From Candidatus Coproplasma excrementigallinarum (GTDB taxonomy: Bacteria > Bacillota > Clostridia > Christensenellales > Borkfalkiaceae): DNA of 36,614 bases. Positions 8,611 through 17,172 of this stretch are shown here, piece by piece. The position numbers and the translations under genes were made by a program. The stretch lies in assembly GCA_018714625.1 (NCBI GenBank), contig DVNE01000039.1:1-36614 (forward strand), read 5' to 3'. A model generated the notes under the pieces. That model had not been told where the DNA came from, did not search any database, and was given only the letters and a program-made list of their open reading frames with translations. Position 1 is the first letter of the stretch. Each line of letters begins with the position of its first letter.

Positions 8611-10418
8611 TGGCAGCTAAAAAAAGCGTGTTCGACAATCCCGTTTTATCAACAAAAGTTAAATCGGCGAACGTCAAACTTGTGCCCGAAGCTCTGTTAG
8701 GCTATCTCGTGGGTCCGTTCTGCGGCCTGCTTGCAAACAGTTTGTTCGGCACATATCTCGTATCCTATTTCCGCGATACCTTGTTCAAAACGGAAATTGC
8801 GGCAGGAAATACAGGGGTAGAGGCATTCCTCACAATATTCCCCATGATTTCGGCAATACTCATAGTTCTCGGTAACCTGCTCGCAGGGCAGATAATCGAA
8901 AGAACAAAGACGAAGGCGGGCAAGGCAAGGCCCTACATTCTGCTCTCCGCGGTAGTTCTTGCGGTAATAAGCGTTGTAATGTTCATTCAGCCGCTGCCTG
9001 ATAACACCATATTCAAGATGGTATGGCTGGTTATAGCTTATAACCTCTTCTATGCGGTTGCATTCCCGCTTTACAACACGGCAAACAGCGCGCTCATACC
9101 CGTTTCGACCCGTAACGGCAAGCAGAGAGGACTTCTCGCCTCGCTTGCAAACATGGCGGTACTCGGCGGCGCGGGCGCAGGTTCTATAATATTCCCCCAG
9201 ATAATAGGTGCGCTTGCCGCATCTGACAGCCTTGGCATGGACGGCCTCCCGGCCTCCGACGGCACCATTCCCCGCGTGCCCACCGCCAACGGCTACCTCA
9301 TTATATTCATAGTAATAGGCATTGTTACCTTCATCGGCTGCCTCGCGCAGTACTACTTCACCCGCGAGCGCGTAACCGAAGAGAGTATGGTAAAGACCTA
9401 CGAGTCTGATAAGGCAAAGGCCGTGGCAGAAGAGGAGGCTCTCGAAGCCAAGAAGGCCAAAGGTCCCTCGTTAAAGGAGCAGGCAAGGGCTATCTTCAAA
9501 GATAAGTTCTTTATGGTAACAATCATATTCTATCTGCTCTACCAGTTCTCGGGCTCTATAAAGAATGCGGCAATGAAGTCGTTCACCGACGCCATATATG
9601 CCAGCGCAGATATAGGCGCGAGCGGCGCGATGAGTATACTCGGCATAGTGGGCGCAGTGCCCATGGCTGTTGCCATCGTGTTTGTAGCTCCGCTGTGCAA
9701 TAAGTTCGGCAAACGCCCGATAGTATTTATCGGTATGGTAATAGGCGTTATCGGCGGCGTAATAGCTGGCATCTGGTACCAGAACTTTATCGTCGCTGCC
9801 ATAGGCATAGCCCTTAAGTGCCTCGGCTCCGCTCCCGCAGGATATATGATACTCGCCATGATTGCAGACTGCCTCGACCATATGGAGGCTAAAAACGGCT
9901 TCCGTTGCGACGGCTTCGGTATGTCATTGTACAGTGCAATACTGATTGCCGCAGTTCCTCTGGCAACCGGTATAGTAAGTGGCCTTGCAAGCATAGGTTC
10001 TTACGGCACGGTTGTGGCGTATATCTGGATAGAGACGGGCGCTTATGCGCTCTGCGCGATAACGGTACTCTTCTTCGGAGTTGAAAAGTTCCTTCCCGAA
10101 GACAACAAAAAGATAATTGCCCGCCAGAAGGCAGAGGCAGAGGCCGCAGGCATAGAGTGGATAGAGCCTGCCGAACGCCTCCGCATAGAGGAGGAAGAGG
10201 CCGACCGCATAGCTGAAGAGGCACGCGTTGCCGAACTCAAGGCCAAGTGCGAAAAGAAGGGCCTTTCCTTCGAGGAAGAAGAGGGCAAGTATCAGGCAAA
10301 GCTCGCCGAAAAGAAGGCCAAGGCAGAGGCAAAAGCTGCCGCAAAGGCTGCAAAGTCTGGCGCTCCCGCAGCCACGGAAGAAAAGCCTGACGACGGCTCT
10401 GACGCTGAACAGAAGTAA
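8610..10418 (+). CDS. GPH-family MFS sugar:cation symporter with charged Ala/Glu/Lys-rich C-terminal tail
   Basis: 12-TM-like hydrophobic pattern, IIERTKTKAGKARPYIL typical of GPH (MelB-like) transporters; ATG overlaps the GH3 stop codon (tgATGg). C-terminal ~110 aa highly charged. Confidence 0.88.
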   Translation: MAAKKSVFDNPVLSTKVKSANVKLVPEALLGYLVGPFCGLLANSLFGTYLVSYFRDTLFKTEIAAGNTGVEAFLTIFPMISAILIVLGNLLAGQIIERTKTKAGKARPYILLSAVVLAVISVVMFIQPLPDNTIFKMVWLVIAYNLFYAVAFPLYNTANSALIPVSTRNGKQRGLLASLANMAVLGGAGAGSIIFPQIIGALAASDSLGMDGLPASDGTIPRVPTANGYLIIFIVIGIVTFIGCLAQYYFTRERVTEESMVKTYESDKAKAVAEEEALEAKKAKGPSLKEQARAIFKDKFFMVTIIFYLLYQFSGSIKNAAMKSFTDAIYASADIGASGAMSILGIVGAVPMAVAIVFVAPLCNKFGKRPIVFIGMVIGVIGGVIAGIWYQNFIVAAIGIALKCLGSAPAGYMILAMIADCLDHMEAKNGFRCDGFGMSLYSAILIAAVPLATGIVSGLASIGSYGTVVAYIWIETGAYALCAITVLFFGVEKFLPEDNKKIIARQKAEAEAAGIEWIEPAERLRIEEEEADRIAEEARVAELKAKCEKKGLSFEEEEGKYQAKLAEKKAKAEAKAAAKAAKSGAPAATEEKPDDGSDAEQK

Positions 10419-10468
10419 TTTATTGCAGTGTTAATCTAAAAATTAAAAAAGTCAATTTGCCGATTTAG

Positions 10469-10560
10469 TGCCTTGCCGCCTCGTTTAGGTACGGAGTGCG
10501 TCTCCGCCGATTTCCCCCTCCCTCATATCAACTGTGCGGAGTGCGCGCGGCGGCAGGGCA
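10469..10560 (+). repeat. Long stem-loop intergenic element
   Basis: 12-bp arms tgccttgccgcc / ggcggcagggca (one G-T wobble) enclosing 68 nt with an internal cggag/ctccg hairpin and two copies of cggagtgcg (10492-10500, 10537-10545). Confidence 0.5.
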
Positions 10561-10842
10561 TTGGTCCTTTGCGTAAAAAAGACTTTTTAAAAATCTGATT
10601 TGTATGTATGCTGCCGCGCGCTCTTATAAACCGCGGCAGTATATTTATATGGCAGGCTTATTTCTGCTGAAAGCTGTGTCTGTTTTGGGTGCGCAATGGC
10701 GCTGCGGCGGGCTGTTTTTTGGCATTGCATTTGTTGCGGCGTGTTTTTGCGGGCAATGTGTTAAACGATACAGTCATTAAATAAGTCTGAGGCCGCAACG
10801 GCATATAAAGGCACAATAAAATAAATTTAAAGGAGAACGGTT

Positions 10843-11790
10843 TTGCAATATACAGAACTCAAATATGTAAAACTTCCCGTATCGCGCGTGGTATTGGGCA
10901 CATCCATTGCGCCCTTCCTTCACGGCCAGGATTGCAGCGGCATACTTTCCGCCGCTCTCGATTGCGGTATAAATACAATAGATACCGCGCGGGTGTACGG
11001 CCTTTCAGAAAATGTTATAGGTGACTGGCTTGAGGCCAGCGGCAAGCGCGAAGAGGTAGTCATACTTTCCAAGGGCTGCCACCCCGGGCTCTTGTGGCAA
11101 AAGCGCATAAGCGTAAAGGCGCTTCACTATGATATTCAGAAATCGCTTTCCGCCCTCAAGACAGACCGCATAGATATATATCTGCTTCACCGCGACAATC
11201 CGCGCGTGCCCGTCGGCATATTGGTGGAGGAACTGAACGCCCTGCACGCAAAGGGTACGATTGGCGCGTTCGGCGGTTCAAACTGGACGGAGCGCCGCCT
11301 TGAAGAGGCCAATGAATATGCTTACAGCCATAACCTTGTTCCGTTCACGGCTTCCAGCCCCAATTATAGTTTAGCGGAGCAGTACCGCGTAGTGCTGGGC
11401 GGAGGCGTAACCATATCGGGCAAAAGAGGCGCGTCCGAGCGCGAATTTTATGCAAAGAGCGGCATTGCAGTATTCGCATATTCCTCTCTCGCCCGCGGAT
11501 TTCTTTCCGGCAGAATAAAGTCTGCCGACTGCCTTGCAGGAAGGCTGCACGGCGTTCCGCGCGAGTTCCGCGGCAAGGAGAATTATATTCGCCTCAGTCG
11601 GTGCGAAGAGCTTGCCTCGGCAAAGGGCGTAACGGTGGCGCAGATAGCGCTTGCCTACATTCTTTCGCAAAAAATGAATGCCTTTGCAGTCGTTGCCAGC
11701 GTAAAGCCTTCACGCCTTGCGCAGAATGCCGCCGCCGCGGATATAAAGCTTACCGCAGAGGAGCTTGACTACCTCGATTTGCTCTCTTAA
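10843..11790 (+). CDS. Aldo/keto reductase family protein
   Basis: TTG start after aaaggagaacggtt; GINTIDTARVYGLSENVIGDWL, VVILSKGCH, DRIDIYLLHRDNPRVPV, IGAFGGSNWTERRLEEA, AYSSLARGFLSG. Confidence 0.9.
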   Translation: MQYTELKYVKLPVSRVVLGTSIAPFLHGQDCSGILSAALDCGINTIDTARVYGLSENVIGDWLEASGKREEVVILSKGCHPGLLWQKRISVKALHYDIQKSLSALKTDRIDIYLLHRDNPRVPVGILVEELNALHAKGTIGAFGGSNWTERRLEEANEYAYSHNLVPFTASSPNYSLAEQYRVVLGGGVTISGKRGASEREFYAKSGIAVFAYSSLARGFLSGRIKSADCLAGRLHGVPREFRGKENYIRLSRCEELASAKGVTVAQIALAYILSQKMNAFAVVASVKPSRLAQNAAAADIKLTAEELDYLDLLS

Positions 11791-11983
11791 ATCAATTAAA
11801 CGGGGCATATGTGCGGGTCAATTTGTAAATCTGCATTTTGCCGCCAATAAGATATAGTGAAAAAAGTGCGGCAAATGGCAGACAATAAAACTTAAATACA
11901 GTTTTAAAGTCGGTAAAACAACCGCTTGAAAAATGGTACGGCACAACGTCTGAAATCCATGGCGTACAATTTAAATTAAAATA

Positions 11984-12025
11984 AGGCGCAGGCCTGTTCG
12001 CTTAATCGCGAACAGGCCTGCGCCT
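11984..12025 (-). terminator. Intrinsic terminator of AraC-family gene
   Basis: 18-bp perfect inverted repeat aggcgcaggcctgttcgc / gcgaacaggcctgcgcct, 6-nt loop, TTATTTTAATTT on the - strand. Confidence 0.75.
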
Positions 12026-12103
12026 ATTGGTTTGCTCCGCAAATATACGGGCAATACATGTAGCATTTAAATTTGTAATATGCCTTAAAATTTTATGTGT
12101 TGC

Positions 12104-13003
12104 CTACGCCTTGGCAAGTTCTCCGTCAAAGTCGTCAGAGCTCTCTATCAGCACGCATTCGTGCATAGTGGGGTTCTGTTCGCGGTCGTTCAGGTCGGCA
12201 AAGTTCTCCTTCATTATAAAGTTTTCAGGTAAATTGGAGGGGGTATATCCCGTAAACGTTTTAAAAATTCTGTTAAAATTGCGTATGGTAGTAAACCCGC
12301 ATTTGAGCGAAATTTCCGTAAGTGAAAGTTTGCTCCCGCTGTTTATAAGGTCGACGGCCTTGCTCGTCTTAACATAGTTTAAGTATTGCGAAAAGGTCAT
12401 TCCCATCAGCTTGTGGAACATTCTTGAAAAGTAGGCGGCATTCACATTCATAAATTTTGCCGCGGTGTTCAAATCGTAAAACTCGTATTTTTCGTCTATT
12501 TCCTGCAACAGGTCTTTAAGCGTGGCCGAGCTGCCCTTTTTTGTACCTTGGGGGCAGGTTTTTTCGTGCATAAATACATTCAGCATCGCGTTTGCCACTT
12601 CAAGCGCCGTTTCGTGCCCCGAAAAAGGAGTGCGCGCAGCAAGCTTGTCCCTGAGCGAAAGATACAGCTCATTCACTGCGTATTTGCCTGAAAGCACGGG
12701 CGAAACCAATTCCGTTCCGTTTGCATACGGCTTTATCAGGTCGTAGTCGAATATAATCATAGAAACGACGGTCTGCGGGTCGCGTGCGTGCATATAGTGC
12801 ACCTGCTCGCTGTCTATAAATACCTCGTCACCGACGCGCACTCTGTAGTTCTCGCCATTGCAAAAGATGTCAAGCTCGCCGTGTTCAACATAGAGCAGCT
12901 CGCAGTCGTAGTGCCAGTGGGGCATATTGTGCGAATTTTTATATCGCCCGACCCATACCTTTGCACCCTTCTGATACTGCCATTGTTCCCTTTTGGCCTG
13001 CAT
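12104..13003 (-). CDS. AraC family transcriptional regulator with N-terminal cupin sensor
   Basis: Cupin-like MPHWHYDCELLYVEHGELDIFCNGENYRVRVGDEVFIDSEQVHYM; C-terminal HTH FMNVNAAYFSRMFHKLMGMTFSQYLNYVKTSKAVDLI...EISLKCGFTTIRNFNRIFKTFTGYTPSNL. Start trimmed from 13069 to ATG 13003 because a consensus promoter lies at 13041-13069. Confidence 0.93.
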   Translation of the reverse strand: MQAKREQWQYQKGAKVWVGRYKNSHNMPHWHYDCELLYVEHGELDIFCNGENYRVRVGDEVFIDSEQVHYMHARDPQTVVSMIIFDYDLIKPYANGTELVSPVLSGKYAVNELYLSLRDKLAARTPFSGHETALEVANAMLNVFMHEKTCPQGTKKGSSATLKDLLQEIDEKYEFYDLNTAAKFMNVNAAYFSRMFHKLMGMTFSQYLNYVKTSKAVDLINSGSKLSLTEISLKCGFTTIRNFNRIFKTFTGYTPSNLPENFIMKENFADLNDREQNPTMHECVLIESSDDFDGELAKA

Positions 13004-13040
13004 AGCTTTACCTGCTGAAAAGTTTTGTATTAATATCCAT

Positions 13041-13069
13041 ATTATATAATAATTTTGAATATTTGTCAA
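13041..13069 (-). promoter_or_regulatory. araC-type gene promoter
   Basis: On the - strand: TTGACA (13069-13064), 17 bp, TATAAT (13046-13041); both hexamers match consensus. Confidence 0.8.
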
Positions 13070-13109
13070 TAGCGGGTAAAAAATTGTCTGAAAGTTGTAA
13101 AAAGGTTTC

Positions 13110-13138
13110 TTGAAAGTTTTGCCCTCCGCTGTTAGAAT
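13110..13138 (+). promoter_or_regulatory. Promoter of permuted GH3 gene
   Basis: TTGAAA - 17 bp - TAGAAT; divergent from the araC-type promoter. Confidence 0.65.
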
Positions 13139-13281
13139 ATATCACGCAAAAGAAAGTTAATTGCATTTTTCTATTGATTTTTTTGTGTGTAATGAAAAAA
13201 TTGTGAAAAATGTGAAAATTTTATAAGGCGTCAGGCGCACGACGAGCGTGCGCAATATCAACTTATATGAGGAGGAATAAA

Positions 13282-16200
13282 TTGAAAAAATCAACAACCT
13301 TGCACGCCCTGCGCGGCGCTACCGCGGTGTGCGCACTGCTCTCTGTTGTGAGCATAGGCGCATCGGCGATAGCCGTAGCGTGGGAGCCGAACATCAACGA
13401 GTTCTTAGGAACTTCAAGCACGGAACAGGTGACGAGTGATGAGTCGAACCCTGAAGAACTGTACACCTATGTCAACGAGGACATTACCAACACCGATGAC
13501 CTTGTAGCATGGCACAAGGACCTTGCAGAGAGGGAGCAGGAGGAAGGTTCCGTTCTGCTCAAGAACAACAACGAAACTCTGCCCCTTGCCAACGGCGCAA
13601 AAGTAACGCTTCTCGGCAACCGTGCGGTAAACTCCGTTCACGGCGGCCAGATAGGCAGCAGCCCCAACTCTGCCCAGAATATCAGCCTTGCTGACGCGCT
13701 CGAACAGAAGGGATTTGATGTAAACCCCACCACGATTGAAGCTTATACCGCCGTCGGCAAGACGCCCGGCAGGCTCTCCAACAGCTTCGGCATGGTTCAG
13801 AAAGTTCCAAACGGCGTAGTGGTTAACGAACCCTCCGTTTCAGAACTTGAAGCAGCCAGCTCCAACTGGGGCGCAAGCATCACGGAATACTCCGATGCTG
13901 CCATCGTTGTAATCGGCAGACCGAGCTCTGAAGCCGCCGACTTCTATCCCGGCGAGGCCGGCCTCGGCAATCCCGACGAATTTGAAGAGGGCGAAAATAT
14001 CCTCGGCCTCAGCATAAACGAAAAGGCAATCATAGACTACGCCTGCGAGCACTTTGAAAAGGTAATCGTGCTTGTCAACAGCGACAGCGCCATGGAGCTC
14101 GACTATGTGCAGAACAAGGCGGAAGTAGACTCCATCCTCTGGGTGGGCGCAGTCGGCAACTACGGTTTCCTCGGCGTGGCCGATATACTCCGCGGCGAAG
14201 TTTCGCCCTCAGGTCATCTGCCCGATACATACGCCGTTGACTCCACCAGCTCGCCCGCAATGGTAAACTTCGGTCTGTTCTCGTTTGCCAACTATGCCGA
14301 TTACGGCGGCAATACCGATAACTCCAAGGGCTTTGCATTCCTCGACGAGCAGGAGGGCATCTACACCGGTTATCGCTACTATGAAACGAGGTACGAAGAC
14401 GCCGTTCTCGGCCGCTATAACGCAACTTCTGTAACGGGCTCAAGCACGGGCGAAGCGTGGAACTATGACGACGAAGTGCTCTACTCCTTCGGCTACGGCC
14501 TCTCTTACACCACATTCGAGCAGGAGCTTATATCCGTTTCCGAGAAGGAGGGCATGATAGAGGTAGTGGTTGAAGTCACCAACACGGGCGACTTCCCTGC
14601 AAAAGATGTCGTTCAGGTATATGTTCAGACGCCTTATACCGACTACGACAGGCAGAACCACGTTGAAAAATCAGCCGTTCAGCTTGCAGACTTTGCCAAG
14701 ACACAGACGCTTGCTCCCAGCGGAGAAGAGGGCGACTCTGAAGTAGTTACTCTTTCCTTCGACAAGAAGTATATAACCAGCTACGACTATGTGAATGCCA
14801 AGACCTATATCCTTGACGCAGGAGATTACTATCTCTCCATAGGCAACGGCGCGCACGACGCTCTGAACAATATACTTGCTGCAAAGGGCGCGGATGTGGA
14901 CGGCGACGCCCAGAAGGTTTACACCTGGACGCAGGACACACTAAACACTACAACCTATGCAACATCCGATTCCTCTGGCGAGGATGTGGCTGTCACCAAC
15001 CAGCTCGACGATATGAACCTCAACTACTGGACGGACAACGATATGTGGGAAGGTCAGCTCTCGAGGAGCGATTGGTCGGGCACGTGGCCTGAAGGCTATG
15101 AAGTTTCCGGCGATATCCACACCACCGACCTCGTTGCTACGGCAGCCATGATAAAGGAACTCACCAACGACGTATACAGCACCGAGGGCAAGGACACAAC
15201 GCCCACCGAGTGGGGACAGGATACCGGGCTCACCATAGGCGCGCTCAAGGGTGCGGACTATGACGACGAGCGCTGGGACGAGCTGCTCTCCACCATTACT
15301 CTCGAAGAGGCAATAGAGTTCTATGTATGGGCGCAGAACCAGACGGCCGGCATGGCCAGCATCGGCCTCGATATGCAGCACGTTCAGGACGGTCCTCTCG
15401 GCTTCAGCTATCAGACTCTCGGACACTTCAACACCAACGAAGAGGGCGACCCCGCAGCCATGGAGGAGGACGACGCCAACGCAGGATATTCGGTATACGA
15501 CTCTGTAACCGAGCCCGTTCTCGGCGCATCTTTCAACAAGGAGCTGCTTGAAGAGCAGGGCAGACTGTTCGGTACGGACTCGCTCTGGACGAACACCGCA
15601 ATACTCTGGGCACCCGGTCTCAACACGCACCGCACGCCCTACAACGGCAGAAATCACGAATACTATTCTGAAGACCCCATGCTCACCAACTATCTCGGTG
15701 CGGCAATAACGAGCGGCGCGCTTGAATACGGACTTGTAGTTGCTCCCAAGCACTTTGCTTTCAACGACCAGGAATCCAACCGTACGGGCGTTTCGGTATT
15801 CATGAATGAACAGCGTGCGCGCGAAATAGAGCTCCGCGCATTCCAGGGCGCATTCCAGGATGCGGGCTGCATGGGTACAATGACGGCCTTCAACCGTGCA
15901 GGTATGCGTTATGCGAGCGCACACGAAGGACTTATCACCAACATACTCAAAAAGGAGTGGGGCTTCACGGGATATATCGTAACCGATATGATTAACGGCC
16001 CCATGTACATGAGGGCGGATACCTCGCTCATGGCGGGCACTACCTGCCTCGATACCTCGGGCAACGAAACTTCCATTGCACTGCTTGAAGCCATAAAGGA
16101 CGACCCCGCAGCTCAGAATGCGCTTAAGGACGCAATGCATTCCAACCTCTGGGTACTTGCAAATTCCAACGCGCTCAACGGTGTGGACAGCCTTACAAAG

Positions 16201-16329
16201 ACGATAAATGTTACTCCCTGGTGGAAGGCTACCCTCACTGCGGTTGAAGTTGTGTTCATCGTTCTCACCGTAGCCGGTGCGGCAGGCTATGTTGCCGTTA
16301 CCCTCAAAAAGAAGAAGGAGGAGGTGTGA
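13282..16329 (+). CDS. Membrane-anchored GH3 with permuted domain order (GH3_C - FnIII-like - GH3_N), N- and C-terminal TM segments
   Basis: N-terminal TM (GATAVCALLSVVSIGASAIAVAW), then GH3_C-like EEGSVLLKNNNETLPLANGAKVTLLGNRA and FnIII-like YSFGYGLSYTTFEQE, followed by GH3_N motifs APGLNTHRTPYNGRNHEYYSEDP, APKHFAFNDQESNRT, GFTGYIVTDM; C-terminal TM VEVVFIVLTVAGAAGYVAVTLKKKKEEV. ATG 13267 lies within the SD aggagg, so TTG 13282 is preferred. Confidence 0.88.
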   Translation: MKKSTTLHALRGATAVCALLSVVSIGASAIAVAWEPNINEFLGTSSTEQVTSDESNPEELYTYVNEDITNTDDLVAWHKDLAEREQEEGSVLLKNNNETLPLANGAKVTLLGNRAVNSVHGGQIGSSPNSAQNISLADALEQKGFDVNPTTIEAYTAVGKTPGRLSNSFGMVQKVPNGVVVNEPSVSELEAASSNWGASITEYSDAAIVVIGRPSSEAADFYPGEAGLGNPDEFEEGENILGLSINEKAIIDYACEHFEKVIVLVNSDSAMELDYVQNKAEVDSILWVGAVGNYGFLGVADILRGEVSPSGHLPDTYAVDSTSSPAMVNFGLFSFANYADYGGNTDNSKGFAFLDEQEGIYTGYRYYETRYEDAVLGRYNATSVTGSSTGEAWNYDDEVLYSFGYGLSYTTFEQELISVSEKEGMIEVVVEVTNTGDFPAKDVVQVYVQTPYTDYDRQNHVEKSAVQLADFAKTQTLAPSGEEGDSEVVTLSFDKKYITSYDYVNAKTYILDAGDYYLSIGNGAHDALNNILAAKGADVDGDAQKVYTWTQDTLNTTTYATSDSSGEDVAVTNQLDDMNLNYWTDNDMWEGQLSRSDWSGTWPEGYEVSGDIHTTDLVATAAMIKELTNDVYSTEGKDTTPTEWGQDTGLTIGALKGADYDDERWDELLSTITLEEAIEFYVWAQNQTAGMASIGLDMQHVQDGPLGFSYQTLGHFNTNEEGDPAAMEEDDANAGYSVYDSVTEPVLGASFNKELLEEQGRLFGTDSLWTNTAILWAPGLNTHRTPYNGRNHEYYSEDPMLTNYLGAAITSGALEYGLVVAPKHFAFNDQESNRTGVSVFMNEQRAREIELRAFQGAFQDAGCMGTMTAFNRAGMRYASAHEGLITNILKKEWGFTGYIVTDMINGPMYMRADTSLMAGTTCLDTSGNETSIALLEAIKDDPAAQNALKDAMHSNLWVLANSNALNGVDSLTKTINVTPWWKATLTAVEVVFIVLTVAGAAGYVAVTLKKKKEEV

Positions 16330-16330
16330 T

Positions 16331-16783
16331 ATGAACGTTAAAACCTTTTTCGAAAAGCAGTCTGTGGGCTTTTATGTGGGCGCAGCGGCCGTCCTCTTCA
16401 TGCTCATAGGTACAATAATTCTTTCAACAAACTGCAATATGGAGTACTATCAGGACTATACGGCCGTCGTACCTCTTCTCGGCAGTCTGGCAGTAATTGC
16501 GGGCGTTGCCCTGCTCGTAGCTCAGCAGTTCGTCAAAATCCCCCATCTGGACGCAATCTGGATAGTTTCAGTCATACTCATGGCCGCTGCGCTCATGATT
16601 ATGATAAGCATGAGGGTGGAATCCATGGCCTACATTTTAGGTTCCGACCTCGAAAACGACAACCCCATCGCAAAGCCTGCACTCAATAACTTCTTCGCTG
16701 GCGCGGCAATAGCGCTTGTAGGCATAATCGCGGCTGTGGTTGCGGCATTCTTCAGCACTGTAAAAGAGAAGGCAAACGCATAA
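16331..16783 (+). CDS. Small polytopic (about 4-TM) membrane protein of unknown function
   Basis: MNVKTFFEKQSVGFYVGAAAVLFMLIGTIIL... with four hydrophobic stretches; start 1 nt after the GH3 stop codon, so likely co-transcribed. Confidence 0.75.
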   Translation: MNVKTFFEKQSVGFYVGAAAVLFMLIGTIILSTNCNMEYYQDYTAVVPLLGSLAVIAGVALLVAQQFVKIPHLDAIWIVSVILMAAALMIMISMRVESMAYILGSDLENDNPIAKPALNNFFAGAAIALVGIIAAVVAAFFSTVKEKANA

Positions 16784-17004
16784 CTTTCTGTGCGCTTATG
16801 GCATTATTTCCGAGCTTTTTCTCCTGAGATTTAACGGATAGCGCGGGGCGGCAACGCCCCGCGCTATGCGGTAAAAAAACAGTTTTGAATTTGCTTTTCA
16901 AGGCGCGTTCTGTCTGCCTCAGCGTGTAACATTTTTATAAAATGTTTCACGGTACAGCAGTCTGCCTGATTGTGTGTAAATAATGCTTTTTTGTGCCATA
17001 CTCA

Positions 17005-17033
17005 TTGACAAGACAGACAAATAATGTTACAGT
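17005..17033 (+). promoter_or_regulatory. Promoter of GH2 gene
   Basis: TTGACA - 17 bp - TACAGT. Confidence 0.6.
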
Positions 17034-17172
17034 ATAAAAGTAAAAGATTGTGCCTTTCACGGCATGCGCATAAATGTTTCACGGATAAAACGCACGGCGT
17101 TTTTTTGCGTGAGCAAGGTTAAAATTAAAGATTTCAAGGCGCGCGTCGCCTTGAAAAAGGGGTTTGAATTAT

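Noticed and set aside
14941-16140. 399-aa minus-strand ORF opposite the permuted GH3 gene
   Set aside because: Opposite a well supported CDS; composition typical of antisense of GC-biased codons; no recognisable domain or RBS.
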